From: a virus
DNA length: 38,156 bases
Strand: one strand, 5' to 3'
IMG/VR virus record: IMGVR_UViG_3300005529_000068
Location: 1-38,156 of that record
Position numbers and translations under genes: made by a program. Within the stretch, counting starts at the first letter, position 1; every line of letters starts with the position of its first letter. Positions 1-6,780 of this stretch are shown here, piece by piece. The notes below the pieces were generated by a model. It saw nothing but the letters and a program-made list of their open reading frames with translations, made no database searches and was not told the DNA's origin.

Positions 1-111
1 TTCCGACAATCGGCCTTTTGCTGTGGAGCTTAAGCCCGCTCGTCGGAACGCTTTGGTTCGCAGCAAAAGGCCGATTGTCAGAATGACGAAAAAGACGACG
101 AGCCAAATCAT
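1..111 (-). CDS. Small membrane protein, 3' end beyond window
   Basis: The reading frame opens with ATG at 111 and runs off the left edge, giving 37 visible codons. The first 17 residues (MIWLVVFFVILTIGLLL) form one hydrophobic membrane segment, followed by a basic stretch (RTKAFRR). The start overlaps the stop of the upstream HNH gene as ATGA, so it is probably translationally coupled and is the last visible gene of the early left operon. No family is recognised. A 19-bp inverted repeat lies inside the frame, so the sequence beyond the membrane segment may be unreliable or a hairpin-end artefact. Confidence 0.45.
   Translation of the reverse strand, partial: MIWLVVFFVILTIGLLLRTKAFRRAGLSSTAKGRLSE
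5..79. repeat. 19-bp perfect inverted repeat at left edge
   Basis: Bases 5-23 are the exact reverse complement of bases 61-79, separated by 37 bases. The repeat sits inside the partial membrane-protein frame, where coding potential would not normally generate it. It could be a real hairpin, or a fold-back artefact at a contig end. Confidence 0.8.
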
Positions 112-536
112 AGTCGCGCCTCTTTTGCCCGGTGGATCACGTCGCGCATTTTCGCAATGTCGGGCGAAACCGCGGCGAGGTCGGCGGCGAGTTTAAACGG
201 GTCGAGCCCGAGCCTCGCCCAAAAGACAGGTTCGCCGATGTTGTGTTGCGCGTCGGGCCGGCGCGTATGGCAATCGTCGCAAAGCGGAACGGTCCATTTG
301 TCGTCGGGCTTTATCCCGATTCCGGTGATGGGCTTTCCCGGCGCGCTCTTGCGGACGTGCGCGGCGACGCCGGCAGGGTCAACGTCACAGGAAATGCACG
401 GAAGCCGGCGCACCGCGGCAAGGTGCATGTCGTCCGTGTTTCGAGCGGACTTAGCCGGCTTCCGTTTCCGTTTGGGCTCGGTCGATTTCAAGAGCGAGCC
501 GTAGGGCGCCCGCGGCGCGAGACAAAAGCGGCTCAT
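108..536 (-). CDS. HNH-type nuclease, DUF968/Ref-like
   Basis: 142 aa from ATG 536, which overlaps the upstream stop as ATGA; the longer frame extending to 767 lies inside the upstream gene. The basic N-terminus (KRKRKPAKSAR) is followed by a Cys-x-x-Cys (CISC, about residue 48), a His in AAHVRK, a conserved G-x-G-x-KPDD-x-W block, and C-DDCH. This matches the zinc-dependent HNH fold of phage DUF968/Ref proteins, which in other phages act as RecA-dependent or recombination-associated nucleases. Its place downstream of recT supports a recombination role. The family call is by motif; the exact activity is inferred. Confidence 0.65.
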   Translation of the reverse strand: MSRFCLAPRAPYGSLLKSTEPKRKRKPAKSARNTDDMHLAAVRRLPCISCDVDPAGVAAHVRKSAPGKPITGIGIKPDDKWTVPLCDDCHTRRPDAQHNIGEPVFWARLGLDPFKLAADLAAVSPDIAKMRDVIHRAKEARL

Positions 537-1015
537 GCGCGGCGCCTTTCGTCGACGTGATAGGGACCGTCCACCATTTTCAAAAGCTCGTCGCGGACGC
601 TCTCGGCCGTTGTGCCGGCCGGCATCCACCGCTTTGCGATCACATTGCAAGCATTGTTGAAAAACTCGTTGAATTTTGTTTGATCCATCGCCGCCCAAGC
701 AATCGACTTGAGGACGTAAAAGACCTCTCCGGTTTCGGCGTCGATGAATGTTTGCGTTAGCCCGCAAGCGAGCTTTACAGCGTCTTTTATTTGGTCGAGC
801 GAGGCGTTCTCAAAGCGCGAGCAATGCAGCTTGACGAAATTCAGAATTGCAAAAAATAGGCGATGATGGCGCGGATTGCGGCGCTGTTTCACGTCGCATC
901 CAATGTCACGATTGATCTTGAGCCCGCGGAAAAGCTCGGCGCCCTCGTCGTCGACCGGGAAAAGGCCGAACTCGTAGGGCCGAGCTTCGCGGTATCGTAG
1001 AATAACCTCGGTCAA
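533..1015 (-). CDS. DUF1367-like phage protein
   Basis: 160 aa. The block NPRHHRLFFAILNF at about residues 47-60, followed by an acidic/helical region and a C-terminal basic segment (AKRWMPAG), resembles DUF1367 proteins of the phage nin/recombination region, whose hallmark is an N-x-x-x-HR-x-F-F-A-L segment. The function of that family is not established. Start and stop overlap the neighbours as ATGA on both sides (1012-1015 and 533-536), so it is one cistron in a tightly coupled string. The family assignment is moderate. Confidence 0.55.
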   Translation of the reverse strand: MTEVILRYREARPYEFGLFPVDDEGAELFRGLKINRDIGCDVKQRRNPRHHRLFFAILNFVKLHCSRFENASLDQIKDAVKLACGLTQTFIDAETGEVFYVLKSIAWAAMDQTKFNEFFNNACNVIAKRWMPAGTTAESVRDELLKMVDGPYHVDERRRA

Positions 1016-1188
1016 ATGAATCCCTTATCCTTCGCAAGCCACTCGGGCATTGTGAAAGTACCGTCGCCATTGTCCTCGACTAGCGACTTTGGCACCCATG
1101 CCGAGCGGGCGCCGTCGAATAGCAACAATCCGCGCTCACTTTCTTTCCGTTTTTCCGCAGCGATATCGGTCAACGTCTTAGCGGGCAT
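1012..1188 (-). CDS. Small hypothetical protein
   Basis: 58 aa from ATG 1188 (MPAKTLTDIAAEKRKESE...). This start overlaps the upstream gene's last 11 bases; the longer frame to 1236 would run deeply through it. The N-terminal half is a charged helix, and the C-terminal half (LLLFDGARSAWVPKSLVEDN) looks like a small beta unit. No family is recognised. It ends in an ATGA overlap with the DUF1367-like gene. Confidence 0.5.
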   Translation of the reverse strand: MPAKTLTDIAAEKRKESERGLLLFDGARSAWVPKSLVEDNGDGTFTMPEWLAKDKGFI

Positions 1189-1357
1189 CGGCCGGCGGGC
1201 CTCCGCGGCGTTCTTGTTCAGCCTTGAGCGCGGCAATCATGTCGGCGTCGCCGTTCTCGCGCTCGTGCTTTTTGATCGCGTTGTGAAGATGGTAGGGGTT
1301 CATTTCGGCAAGCGGCACGAGGTCGCCCGTCTTTGTTTTGTAATGTGTGACGCTCAT
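1178..1357 (-). CDS. Small hypothetical protein
   Basis: 59 aa from ATG 1357 (MSVTHYKTKTGDLVP...), chosen because a GGAG ribosome-binding site lies about 8 bases upstream. The longer frame to 1465 would translate the structured non-coding leader. The sequence has a helical centre (NPYHLHNAIKKHERE) and ends charged (KAEQERRGG). It is the first gene after the non-coding gap downstream of recT. Function unknown. Confidence 0.55.
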   Translation of the reverse strand: MSVTHYKTKTGDLVPLAEMNPYHLHNAIKKHERENGDADMIAALKAEQERRGGPPADAR

Positions 1358-1704
1358 TGCTCTATCTCCGTTAGTGTTGCCGGCCGCGCCCGTAGTATTC
1401 AGGGGACTTTCACCCCGCCGATTTTGGACCGCCGGTATTAGAGCCGTATCGGGGTCTTGCTCCATTCCGCGAGCCGTTCGCGGCGCCGGTCGGTGGTTAC
1501 TCTCGCCGACACGAGGGCGGTTTTCCGTGCCACCGCCAAGGGTTCAAAGGTGGTTATCCGCTTTCAGTCGCCATCCTTTGACGTTGGCGCGTCCGGTCTT
1601 TCGACCGTTGCGGCGCAAAGAGGGTGCCGGCGGAGCGGCCACGAATGCTCCGCCGGCTTGTGCCGGGCGTGGGGCTTGGGGGGGGTTGCCGCCCGGCGCA
1701 TTGC
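1358..1704 (-). ncRNA. Structured non-coding gap after recT, possible RNA element
   Basis: This is the only gap over 300 bases, and it is transcribed leftward with the early operon. On the minus strand I see four hairpins in series: an 11-bp perfect stem (1626-1636 with 1647-1657), a CGGTC/GACCG stem with a GAAA tetraloop (1594-1607), a GGCGGT/ACCGCC stem (1516-1537), and GGGG/CCCC closing UGAAAGU (1402-1416) just before the next gene's ribosome-binding site. There is no convincing ORF. It could be a terminator/antiterminator leader, a cis-regulatory RNA or a small RNA. No known riboswitch class is recognised. Confidence 0.4.
1626..1657 (-). terminator. Strong hairpin downstream of recT, weak U-tract
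   Basis: A perfect 11-bp GC-rich stem (GCCGGCGGAGC and its complement) with a 10-base loop sits about 50 bases after the recT stop. On the minus strand the stem is followed by ACCCTCTTT, which is only weakly U-rich. It may attenuate rather than fully terminate transcription, or protect the recT mRNA 3' end. Confidence 0.45.
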
Positions 1705-2712
1705 TCAAGCTCCCGCGGAAATTCGGCGGAAGGCGTCGATTGCGAGGTTCGCCGCGCGCTCGTAGTCGGCCGGGCTTACCTTGCCCTTGTAGGGCATTGA
1801 GTATTTCGCAACCGCGTCGGTTAGCTGTGTCGCGTCCTCGCAACCGGCATAAGCGCCCTCAAGGTCGCGTAGCCACGCCTCCACGTCGACGGCTTCGCCT
1901 TCAATCATCGGCGCCTTGACCTCCGTCGGCGCCTCGGGCTCGGGCTTTGGCTCCGGTTGCGCGGCCGGCGGTGTCGGCTCGGGCGGTGTCGGCTCCGGCG
2001 GCTCGGGCTCGTTCGGGTCGACCGGCTCTCCCGGCTCGTCGGCGCGCGGTGTCACGTCGCGAGCGTTGCGAGCGCGCGTTTCAATGTCCTCGATTTCGTC
2101 GTCTGAATAGACGCCGAGAATGACGCCGGGCGCATAGCGCCGGCACCATTGCCGGGCGCCGCGGTAAATTAGCTGGTCGTCCGGTTGTTGGCGCCAGTTG
2201 CCTTTAACGTTGCCCTCTTTGTCTTTTGTGTGCCATTGCGCGAACGTCCCGATTATTTCGCGCGGCTCGTCCTCGCCGGGCAGCGTTCCGCTTACGCTAA
2301 TCGCGCGACCGGCGCCCTCGCCGGAAAATTCATATTGCAAATCAATGCCGAGCTTTTTTTGTATCGCGGCGTGAATCAACTTGCCCTCGTAACCGATCCG
2401 GTTGCCGGGCCCGATATAGGTCGCTTGTGCGACCGCAAAGGGGTCCATGTCCCAATTTGCCGCTTGATTGACGACGAGGAAGCAAGAGGCAATCGCGTTT
2501 TGCAAATCGCCCTTGCGTAGATGCTCGGGCACGAGCGGCGCATTCGCCATCATGGCGGCAATGCGCTGCATGTGTTCAAAGCGCGCGGTATCGTAAACCG
2601 GAATCGGATGCTCGACCGTGCGAACGGCGAGCGGCTTTTTCGTCGGCGCGGCGACCGGCAGCGGGTGAACGTTTGTCGGCTCGGGAGCCGGGAGCTTTTC
2701 GGCGGTGGTCAT
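1705..2712 (-). CDS. recT: RecT-family single-strand annealing recombinase
   Basis: 335 aa from ATG 2712, preceded by AGGAAA at good spacing. An ATG at 2733 is possible but lacks a ribosome-binding site. The core at residues about 55-220 carries RecT hallmarks: VPEHLRKGD, a WDMDPFAVAQATY motif, GYEGKLIHAAIQ, and a RGARQWCRRYAPGVILG segment near its end. RecT proteins coat ssDNA and anneal complementary strands, normally with an exonuclease partner. The C-terminal third is an unusual Pro/Glu-rich linker (about 230-275) followed by a helical tail. No RecE/YqaJ-type exonuclease is recognisable next to it. Confidence 0.88.
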   Translation of the reverse strand: MTTAEKLPAPEPTNVHPLPVAAPTKKPLAVRTVEHPIPVYDTARFEHMQRIAAMMANAPLVPEHLRKGDLQNAIASCFLVVNQAANWDMDPFAVAQATYIGPGNRIGYEGKLIHAAIQKKLGIDLQYEFSGEGAGRAISVSGTLPGEDEPREIIGTFAQWHTKDKEGNVKGNWRQQPDDQLIYRGARQWCRRYAPGVILGVYSDDEIEDIETRARNARDVTPRADEPGEPVDPNEPEPPEPTPPEPTPPAAQPEPKPEPEAPTEVKAPMIEGEAVDVEAWLRDLEGAYAGCEDATQLTDAVAKYSMPYKGKVSPADYERAANLAIDAFRRISAGA

Positions 2713-2736
2713 TGTGTCGGTTTCCTGTGTCATGGG

Positions 2737-3711
2737 TTAAGCGGCGCGTTTCTCGACGTGAATCTCGCAACCATCTGGAACGGTTCCCGTCCGAACGGCG
2801 GCGTCGGCTAATTGCTGAATGAGGTCGCGGACCTTGGAGTTTTCCGCGAAATAGGCGAGCGTCTTTTGATAGTCGGCGATCTTTGCCGACTTGAACTCGC
2901 GCAATGCCGCCTTGCCATTCGTGCCGGCGACCGTGCGGCTTGCCTTGTCGATTGCGGCGGCGGTTTGCGGCGTGTTGTCGCCTACCTTGGCGGCTTGCTC
3001 GCGGAGCTTCGCGGCCTCGGCATCTTTCGCGCGTAGGAACGGGGTCACGACGTAGAGCTTAAGCCGCTCTTTCGCCGAGGCGGCGAGGTCGCGAACCGGA
3101 TTCCAAAGCCCGTCAAGCTTTTTGATTTCAGCCTTGTGCGGCTCGTGCAGCTTTTTCCGGCGCTCGTCGGCCTTGACCTCCAACTTGCGGAGCCGGTCGG
3201 CGAGGTCCGCGGCGCGGTCGCTCGCGTCCTGTGAGGTCGCGGCGCCTTTTTCGACTAAAAGCTCGGCCTCGCGCGCAAGGTTTTCGACGCTATCCCTTAC
3301 CGCTTCAAGCGAGTCCGGGTCGGGAGCGTTCGGCGAATTTTTCATGTCGGCGTGAGCTTCGCGGTCTGATTGCGCGGCCGGGTGAACGTCGGGCCACTCG
3401 CCGGTTGCAACCGCGGTTTTGTAAACCTCGCTCGTAATCGGGTTTGCGGCGCAATGCGTCCAAATCTCGCAAGCGCGCAATTCGTCGTCGATGATCTTGT
3501 CTCCGACCTTGCACAAGACGCGCGGCGGCGTCGTCGACCAGTCGCGCCAGAAGGCGACCGGGCGAAACGATACCTCGCCGGTTTGCTTGTTTTTAATCCG
3601 CATCCGGTAGCGGCCGGAGTGGCGCTCGCTGTCACCGCTGCATGGCGGCGCCTTGCCGGCGAGCGCGGCAAAATAATACGAGTATTCGGTTTGCCGGGTG
3701 ATTTCGGTCAT
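2737..3711 (-). CDS. Coiled-coil phage protein upstream of recT
   Basis: 324 aa from ATG 3711, which overlaps the previous stop as ATGA and has AGGGG upstream; the longer frame to 3972 runs inside the neighbouring gene. The N-terminal about 110 residues are a compact basic domain with aromatic residues (FRPVAFWRDWS). The rest is a long charged helical region (about 130-240) and a C-terminal domain with AALREFKSAKI and YQKTLAYFAEN. Similar proteins sit beside recT in alphaproteobacterial phages, suggesting a recombination accessory factor, but the function is unknown. Confidence 0.6.
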   Translation of the reverse strand: MTEITRQTEYSYYFAALAGKAPPCSGDSERHSGRYRMRIKNKQTGEVSFRPVAFWRDWSTTPPRVLCKVGDKIIDDELRACEIWTHCAANPITSEVYKTAVATGEWPDVHPAAQSDREAHADMKNSPNAPDPDSLEAVRDSVENLAREAELLVEKGAATSQDASDRAADLADRLRKLEVKADERRKKLHEPHKAEIKKLDGLWNPVRDLAASAKERLKLYVVTPFLRAKDAEAAKLREQAAKVGDNTPQTAAAIDKASRTVAGTNGKAALREFKSAKIADYQKTLAYFAENSKVRDLIQQLADAAVRTGTVPDGCEIHVEKRAA

Positions 3712-4037
3712 TGCGGAACCCCTTTCAGAAAGTCGTAAAAGACGACGGCGAGCCAAACGATTCCGGCCCATGCGACGATTGAGAGCGGAGCGGCTAACGC
3801 GAGCCCGCGCATAAGGCGGCGTTGCTTGTCGCGTTGGATTGCTCGCCCGCTTTGTCCGTAGGGAATGATTGCGTCTAACGGCACGTCGGGCGTTTGGTCT
3901 ATCAAGTCGGCAACGGCGTCGATTTCCCGCCGGCCAAACCCGATAGCGTCGCCCGGCTCGTAGCCATCCCACATCGCGCGCCAGTCACAAGAGCGCGTCG
4001 GAATCGGCGGCGGGTCATAGGTCGTTACGATGTTCAT
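3708..4037 (-). CDS. Membrane-anchored small protein, DPPPIP motif
   Basis: 109 aa from ATG 4037, chosen because it overlaps the upstream stop as ATGA; ATG 4046 (AGGAA upstream) is an alternative adding three residues. The N-terminal cytoplasmic part has a YDPPPIPTR motif, WDGYEPGDAIGFG and a helix (REIDAVADLID), a layout I associate with small proteins in rhizobial phages. One membrane segment lies at about 83-105 (LAAPLSIVAWAGIVWLAVVF). Function unknown. Its stop overlaps the next gene's ATG. Confidence 0.6.
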   Translation of the reverse strand: MNIVTTYDPPPIPTRSCDWRAMWDGYEPGDAIGFGRREIDAVADLIDQTPDVPLDAIIPYGQSGRAIQRDKQRRLMRGLALAAPLSIVAWAGIVWLAVVFYDFLKGVPQ

Positions 4038-4201
4038 TGTTTCCATCCCATTTCCTCGGCGTACCGCTCGGCGAACCGCCGGCGCGCGGACTCAATCCAG
4101 TCGAAAGCGGGCGCTCGGTTTTGGCCGTCGCCATCCCGAACCGAGAGCCTAGGAGTCCCGTCCGGTCCCGCTTTCGTTTCTCCGGCTTGAAACGTGTTCA
4201 T
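4034..4201 (-). CDS. Small hypothetical protein
   Basis: 55 aa from ATG 4201 (MNTFQAGETKAG...), two bases after the upstream stop; ATG 4210 would add three residues. The C-terminal half is strongly helical and amphipathic (FDWIESARRRFAERYAEEM), which argues for a real protein. The stop overlaps the next gene's start as ATGA. No family recognised. Confidence 0.5.
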   Translation of the reverse strand: MNTFQAGETKAGPDGTPRLSVRDGDGQNRAPAFDWIESARRRFAERYAEEMGWKQ

Positions 4202-4203
4202 GT

Positions 4204-4293
4204 TCACCATCCGACCACGGTTTGCGTTTGCATGACGCCGGCGAACGCGGCGCCGAGAATGATTGCGACGAGAAGGCAGCGGAGCGGAGACAT
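4204..4293 (-). CDS. 29-aa hydrophobic peptide
   Basis: The frame begins at ATG 4293, immediately after the upstream stop (4295), and ends two bases before the next ATG. Residues 4-20 (LRCLLVAIILGAAFAGV) form a signal-peptide-like or membrane segment. Its exact fit between two genes supports translation, but at 29 aa it cannot be assigned a function. Confidence 0.4.
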   Translation of the reverse strand: MSPLRCLLVAIILGAAFAGVMQTQTVVGW

Positions 4294-4294
4294 T

Positions 4295-4489
4295 TCACGC
4301 GGCCTCTAACGCTATGACGGTCACTTTCCATCCCGTAGCCGAACAAAGCTCGTCGACCTGCTTTTTCGTGAGGATTTGGCGGGGATGAAATTCAACGCTA
4401 TCCGTCACTTTTTCAACGCGGTAATCGTAAACGCCGACGTGATCTTTTGACGGAATGCCATGTGCGACGGTTATGGTTTTAGTTTTCAT
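4295..4489 (-). CDS. Small hypothetical protein
   Basis: 64 aa from ATG 4489, sharing one base with the upstream stop (TGATG). The sequence alternates polar beta-like stretches (MKTKTITVAHG, VGVYDYRVEKVTDSVEF) with a helix (LTKKQVDELCSATG) and a final beta strand. It looks like a compact alpha/beta domain of unknown function in the early left operon. Confidence 0.5.
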   Translation of the reverse strand: MKTKTITVAHGIPSKDHVGVYDYRVEKVTDSVEFHPRQILTKKQVDELCSATGWKVTVIALEAA

Positions 4490-4680
4490 CACGCGGCCTC
4501 CGAATTGGCGCCGCCGTGCAAAAGGCAAATCGCCAGATTGAGCGCGTCGACTTTCTCTTGCGCGCGGTCGCGCAGGAGCGCGTAACGGTTTGCTTCCCCG
4601 CGCGGCGGCGCGAGATAGGCGTTGCGCTCGTGCGCGTACTCGTCGCGGATACTTTCGAGCTTTTTGATAAGAGCGGTCAT
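4489..4680 (-). CDS. Small helical hypothetical protein
   Basis: 63 aa from ATG 4680, directly abutting the upstream TAA. Most of the protein is predicted helix with heptad-like spacing (LIKKLESIRDEYAHE, RDRAQEKVDALNLAICLL), consistent with a small coiled-coil protein. No family recognised. It overlaps the next gene by one base. Confidence 0.5.
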   Translation of the reverse strand: MTALIKKLESIRDEYAHERNAYLAPPRGEANRYALLRDRAQEKVDALNLAICLLHGGANSEAA

Positions 4681-5288
4681 TTACGCAACCTCCATTTCGC
4701 CGTCTTGTGGGCAATGTGGCGCGCCGACCGCTTCAAGCCATTTGCGGGTGACGCGCACGGTGTAACCGCACTCGCCGCATTCACACTTTAGGAGGCGCGT
4801 CGATTGTTTTTTCCGCCGGGCGTCGTTCAAGGTTCCGGCCGGATACTCGCCGACGGTTTTAATGTGGCGCTTGGCCCACTCGATAAACTCGGGGCCTTCC
4901 TCGGTCGCGGTCATTTGCCCGACGAGGCCGACCGCAATGGCAACTCGTTTAAACGGCGCCTTGTGCCCCGCCTTTGGGCCAGCGACCGAATGCGCCTTTC
5001 GTGAGCGAGGACACCGAGAATTTTCACGCTCATGCGCTTGCCGCCAAGCTCCGGCGAAATAAAAATCTCGTGGTGCTTGTCGCTTGAGCCTTCGGCGTAC
5101 CAGCATTGTCCGATAGCGCGACCGCGACCATGCGAGCCGCGCGGCCAACCGATGGAAACACGCACGTTAGCCGGCACGCCAAAACCTTTGTAGGCGAAGC
5201 GCGAGCGGAGAGCGGACACGCCGGCCTCAAGCCAGCGTTGCCGTGCCATGCTTGAGCTTATCGTGGCGTCAATCGTGAGAGCGTTCAT
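4681..5288 (-). pseudogene. SprT-like zinc metalloprotease, frameshifted at HExxH
   Basis: First gene of the left operon, from ATG 5288 with GGGG upstream. Frame 1 (from 5288) ends in ILGVLAHE and then turns to arginine-rich nonsense to 4911. Frame 2 (ending 4681) continues as KAH-S-V-AGPKAGHKAPF, a linker, and a zinc-ribbon tail with CECGECGYTV and HC. A one-base step back at GAAAG (about 5000) joins them as HEKAH, a proper HExxH active site followed by the AGHK-PF motif seen in SprT-like phage proteins. The gene is therefore disrupted exactly at its catalytic motif, by mutation, sequencing error or recoding. The site is not a classic A_AAG slippery sequence in the zero frame. Confidence 0.75.
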
Positions 5289-5317
5289 TTGCAACCCCCG
5301 TTGCTTTGAGGATTGCG

Positions 5318-5345
5318 ATAATAACCTACGTTATCGCCTTGTCAA
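5318..5345 (-). promoter_or_regulatory. Early leftward promoter (PL-like)
   Basis: On the minus strand a perfect -35 TTGACA (5345-5340) is followed after 16 bases by TATTAT (5323-5318), about 30 bases before the SprT-like start. One operator covers the spacer and -10 and another abuts the -35, so the repressor would block it directly. Confidence 0.7.
5321..5334. promoter_or_regulatory. Repressor operator O1 (ATAAC-N4-GTTAT)
   Basis: ATAACCTACGTTAT is a perfect 5+5 inverted repeat with a 4-base spacer, lying over the -10 and spacer of the leftward promoter. The same half-sites recur at 5345-5358 and 6181-6202, flanking the immunity genes, as expected for CI/Cro binding sites. Confidence 0.7.
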
Positions 5346-5358
5346 TAACCTTTGTTAT
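5345..5358. promoter_or_regulatory. Repressor operator O2 (ATAAC-N4-GTTAT)
   Basis: ATAACCTTTGTTAT repeats the O1 half-sites with centres 24 bases apart and abuts the -35 of the leftward promoter. A further single half-site (ATAACC) follows at 5363. The spacing would allow cooperative binding on nearly the same DNA face. Confidence 0.7.
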
Positions 5359-5428
5359 GTGAATAACCGGAAACCGATCGACGTAAAAAGCTCATGGATT
5401 GCAACAACTTAGGGTAGAGGTTAGCCGC

Positions 5429-6094
5429 CTAGCGCCGGGAATACTTGCCGACGACGCGATGGCACTTTTGCCACTCCGAGCGGGACAGGGTGAATTTTTT
5501 AGGCGGATTCCATTGCTCGACGTGCCAATGGCTCTCGCTGGCGCGGTTGAAAATCTTAATCGTTGCCTTGACCGTTGCGCCCGCGTCCTCGCTGTAGAAA
5601 ACGCAAGCCTCGCCGGCAATCGGCGGCAAATGCGGGTGAACAAGCGCGGTGTCGCCCGGCCGGAACTCGGGCAGCATCGAATCACCCGTTACGATGATTC
5701 CGTAGCCGTCTTTTACGTTCTGCAAGGGCGCCGGCCTTCGGACATAATCTATCGGCTCCGATGAGAGGATGATGGCGCCGCCCCCGGCTTCGGTGGAACT
5801 AAATACCGCCAAATCGGCGTCGCCGAGTAAAGTAGCAAAAGCGGACCTTTGCACAGTTCTCCCGGTGGTTGTGGTTCCTCGGTTAACGGCGCGTTGCTGC
5901 AACCCTTCAATTTCGGCTAAATCGCAACCGAGCGCGCGGGCGATATCGGGCAGGAAACGGCTTTTCACCGTCTGCCCGCCTTCGATTTTTTTGATTGCCG
6001 GCTGTGAGACGCCGGACGCCTTTGCGAGTTGGGCTTGCGACCAGCCTCGCGCCACGCGAAGCGCCTTTACGCGCTCGCCGACACTCTCTTTCAT
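5429..6094 (-). CDS. CI-like phage repressor, HTH plus S24 peptidase
   Basis: 221 aa from ATG 6094 (AGGGG upstream). Residues about 5-60 form an HTH_3 domain (WSQAQLAKASGVSQPAIKKIE is the recognition region). A linker with an Ala-Gly pair (A103-G104) fits a LexA/CI autocleavage site. The C-terminal S24 domain has GDSM with the nucleophile Ser139 and a candidate general-base Lys in TVKATIK (176 or 180). It should hold the lysogenic state and be inactivated by RecA-ssDNA after DNA damage. It is divergent from the Cro-like gene, with operators on both sides. Confidence 0.92.
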   Translation of the reverse strand: MKESVGERVKALRVARGWSQAQLAKASGVSQPAIKKIEGGQTVKSRFLPDIARALGCDLAEIEGLQQRAVNRGTTTTGRTVQRSAFATLLGDADLAVFSSTEAGGGAIILSSEPIDYVRRPAPLQNVKDGYGIIVTGDSMLPEFRPGDTALVHPHLPPIAGEACVFYSEDAGATVKATIKIFNRASESHWHVEQWNPPKKFTLSRSEWQKCHRVVGKYSRR

Positions 6095-6180
6095 TAACCG
6101 GCATCCCCTCAAAAACAGCCCGGCGCGCAAATTCTAGCCGCGCGTGGGCTCCGGCGCTCAATAACTTTAGTGCTTGCTTT

Positions 6181-6202
6181 TTCGATAACGTATGTTATCG
6201 AA
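6181..6202. promoter_or_regulatory. Repressor operator O3 ahead of the cro-like gene
   Basis: A perfect 9+4+9 inverted repeat centred on ATAAC-GTAT-GTTAT ends only 5 bases before the cro-like ATG at 6208. A degenerate half-site (ATAACTTTAG) lies at 6161. The rightward early promoter must overlap it, though I cannot place a confident -10. There is almost no leader, so the mRNA may be leaderless. Confidence 0.75.
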
Positions 6203-6207
6203 AAGTT

Positions 6208-6441
6208 ATGAAACGAACTGCCCCCCCGAAAAAGCAGCTTTCGCCGCTCGTGCGCGCAATCAAGCTGGCCGGCTCGGAGGCAAAACTCGGCAAATTGACG
6301 GGCTTTTCGCAAGTCGCAATCCATCGTGCAAAACACCGCGGCCGGGCGAGCGCCGAAATGGCGGTCGCAATCGAGCGCGCCCTAGAGGGCGCGGTTTCGC
6401 GAGCGGAATTGCGCCCCGATCTTTTCGAGGTCGCCGCATGA
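6208..6441 (+). CDS. Cro/YdaS-like HTH regulator
   Basis: 77 aa from ATG 6208; the longer frame to 5995 would cross the operator and repressor gene. The pattern LSPLVRAIKLAGSEAKLGKLTG-F-SQVAIHRAKHRGRASAEMAVAIERAL-G-VSRAELRPDLF is that of YdaS/Cro-type small DNA-binding proteins whose C-terminus reads elRPDif. It is divergent from the S24 repressor and should compete for the same operators to start lytic growth. No ribosome-binding site is obvious. It overlaps the next gene as ATGA. Confidence 0.8.
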   Translation: MKRTAPPKKQLSPLVRAIKLAGSEAKLGKLTGFSQVAIHRAKHRGRASAEMAVAIERALEGAVSRAELRPDLFEVAA

Positions 6442-6746
6442 GCCGCCTCGACCCGCAAGCGTGGCGCGCCTCCGACCCGGCGACCTCGAAAGCCGCGGGC
6501 AAGGCGGCAGCACGTTTTCGCGCCGGCGATCATTCCGACATTCTCCGCTCGCTGCGCTGTGCCGGGCGAGCAATGGCGGCGGAGGAAATCTCCGACGCGC
6601 TCGCATGGGGCAATCACGTTCGCGTCAATCGCCGGCTCGCCGAGCTTGAAAGCGCGGGCCTCGTCATTCGCACGAGCGAGCAACACACAAACAAAAGCGG
6701 ACGAAAGGCGTTCCGTTACGCGGCAACGGCGGAGGTCGCCGCATGA
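6438..6746 (+). CDS. Winged-helix phage regulator or replication protein
   Basis: 102 aa from ATG 6438 (ATGA overlap). After an N-terminus rich in Asp, Pro and Lys/Ala (RASDPATSKAAGKAAARF), residues about 33-95 read as a winged helix: HSDILRSLRCAGRAMAAEEISDAL, a turn, VNRRLAELESAGLVIR, then a wing (NKSGRKAFRYAAT). Such proteins directly after cro often regulate early genes or help replication. The role is inferred from position. Confidence 0.65.
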   Translation: MSRLDPQAWRASDPATSKAAGKAAARFRAGDHSDILRSLRCAGRAMAAEEISDALAWGNHVRVNRRLAELESAGLVIRTSEQHTNKSGRKAFRYAATAEVAA

Positions 6747-6780
6747 ATTATTGCGACGTTCAACGTAGGGGTGGCTCGTC

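Noticed and set aside
1016-1441. Plus-strand frames of 115-190 aa over 16-2110
   Set aside because: All are antisense to well-supported minus-strand genes with overlapping starts and stops; high GC makes long antisense frames common here.
4995-5010. Programmed -1 frameshifting for the SprT-like gene
   Set aside because: The zero-frame codons are GAA AGG, which is not an A_AAG or X_XXY_YYZ slippery site, and I see no clear downstream stimulatory stem; mutation or sequencing error is simpler.
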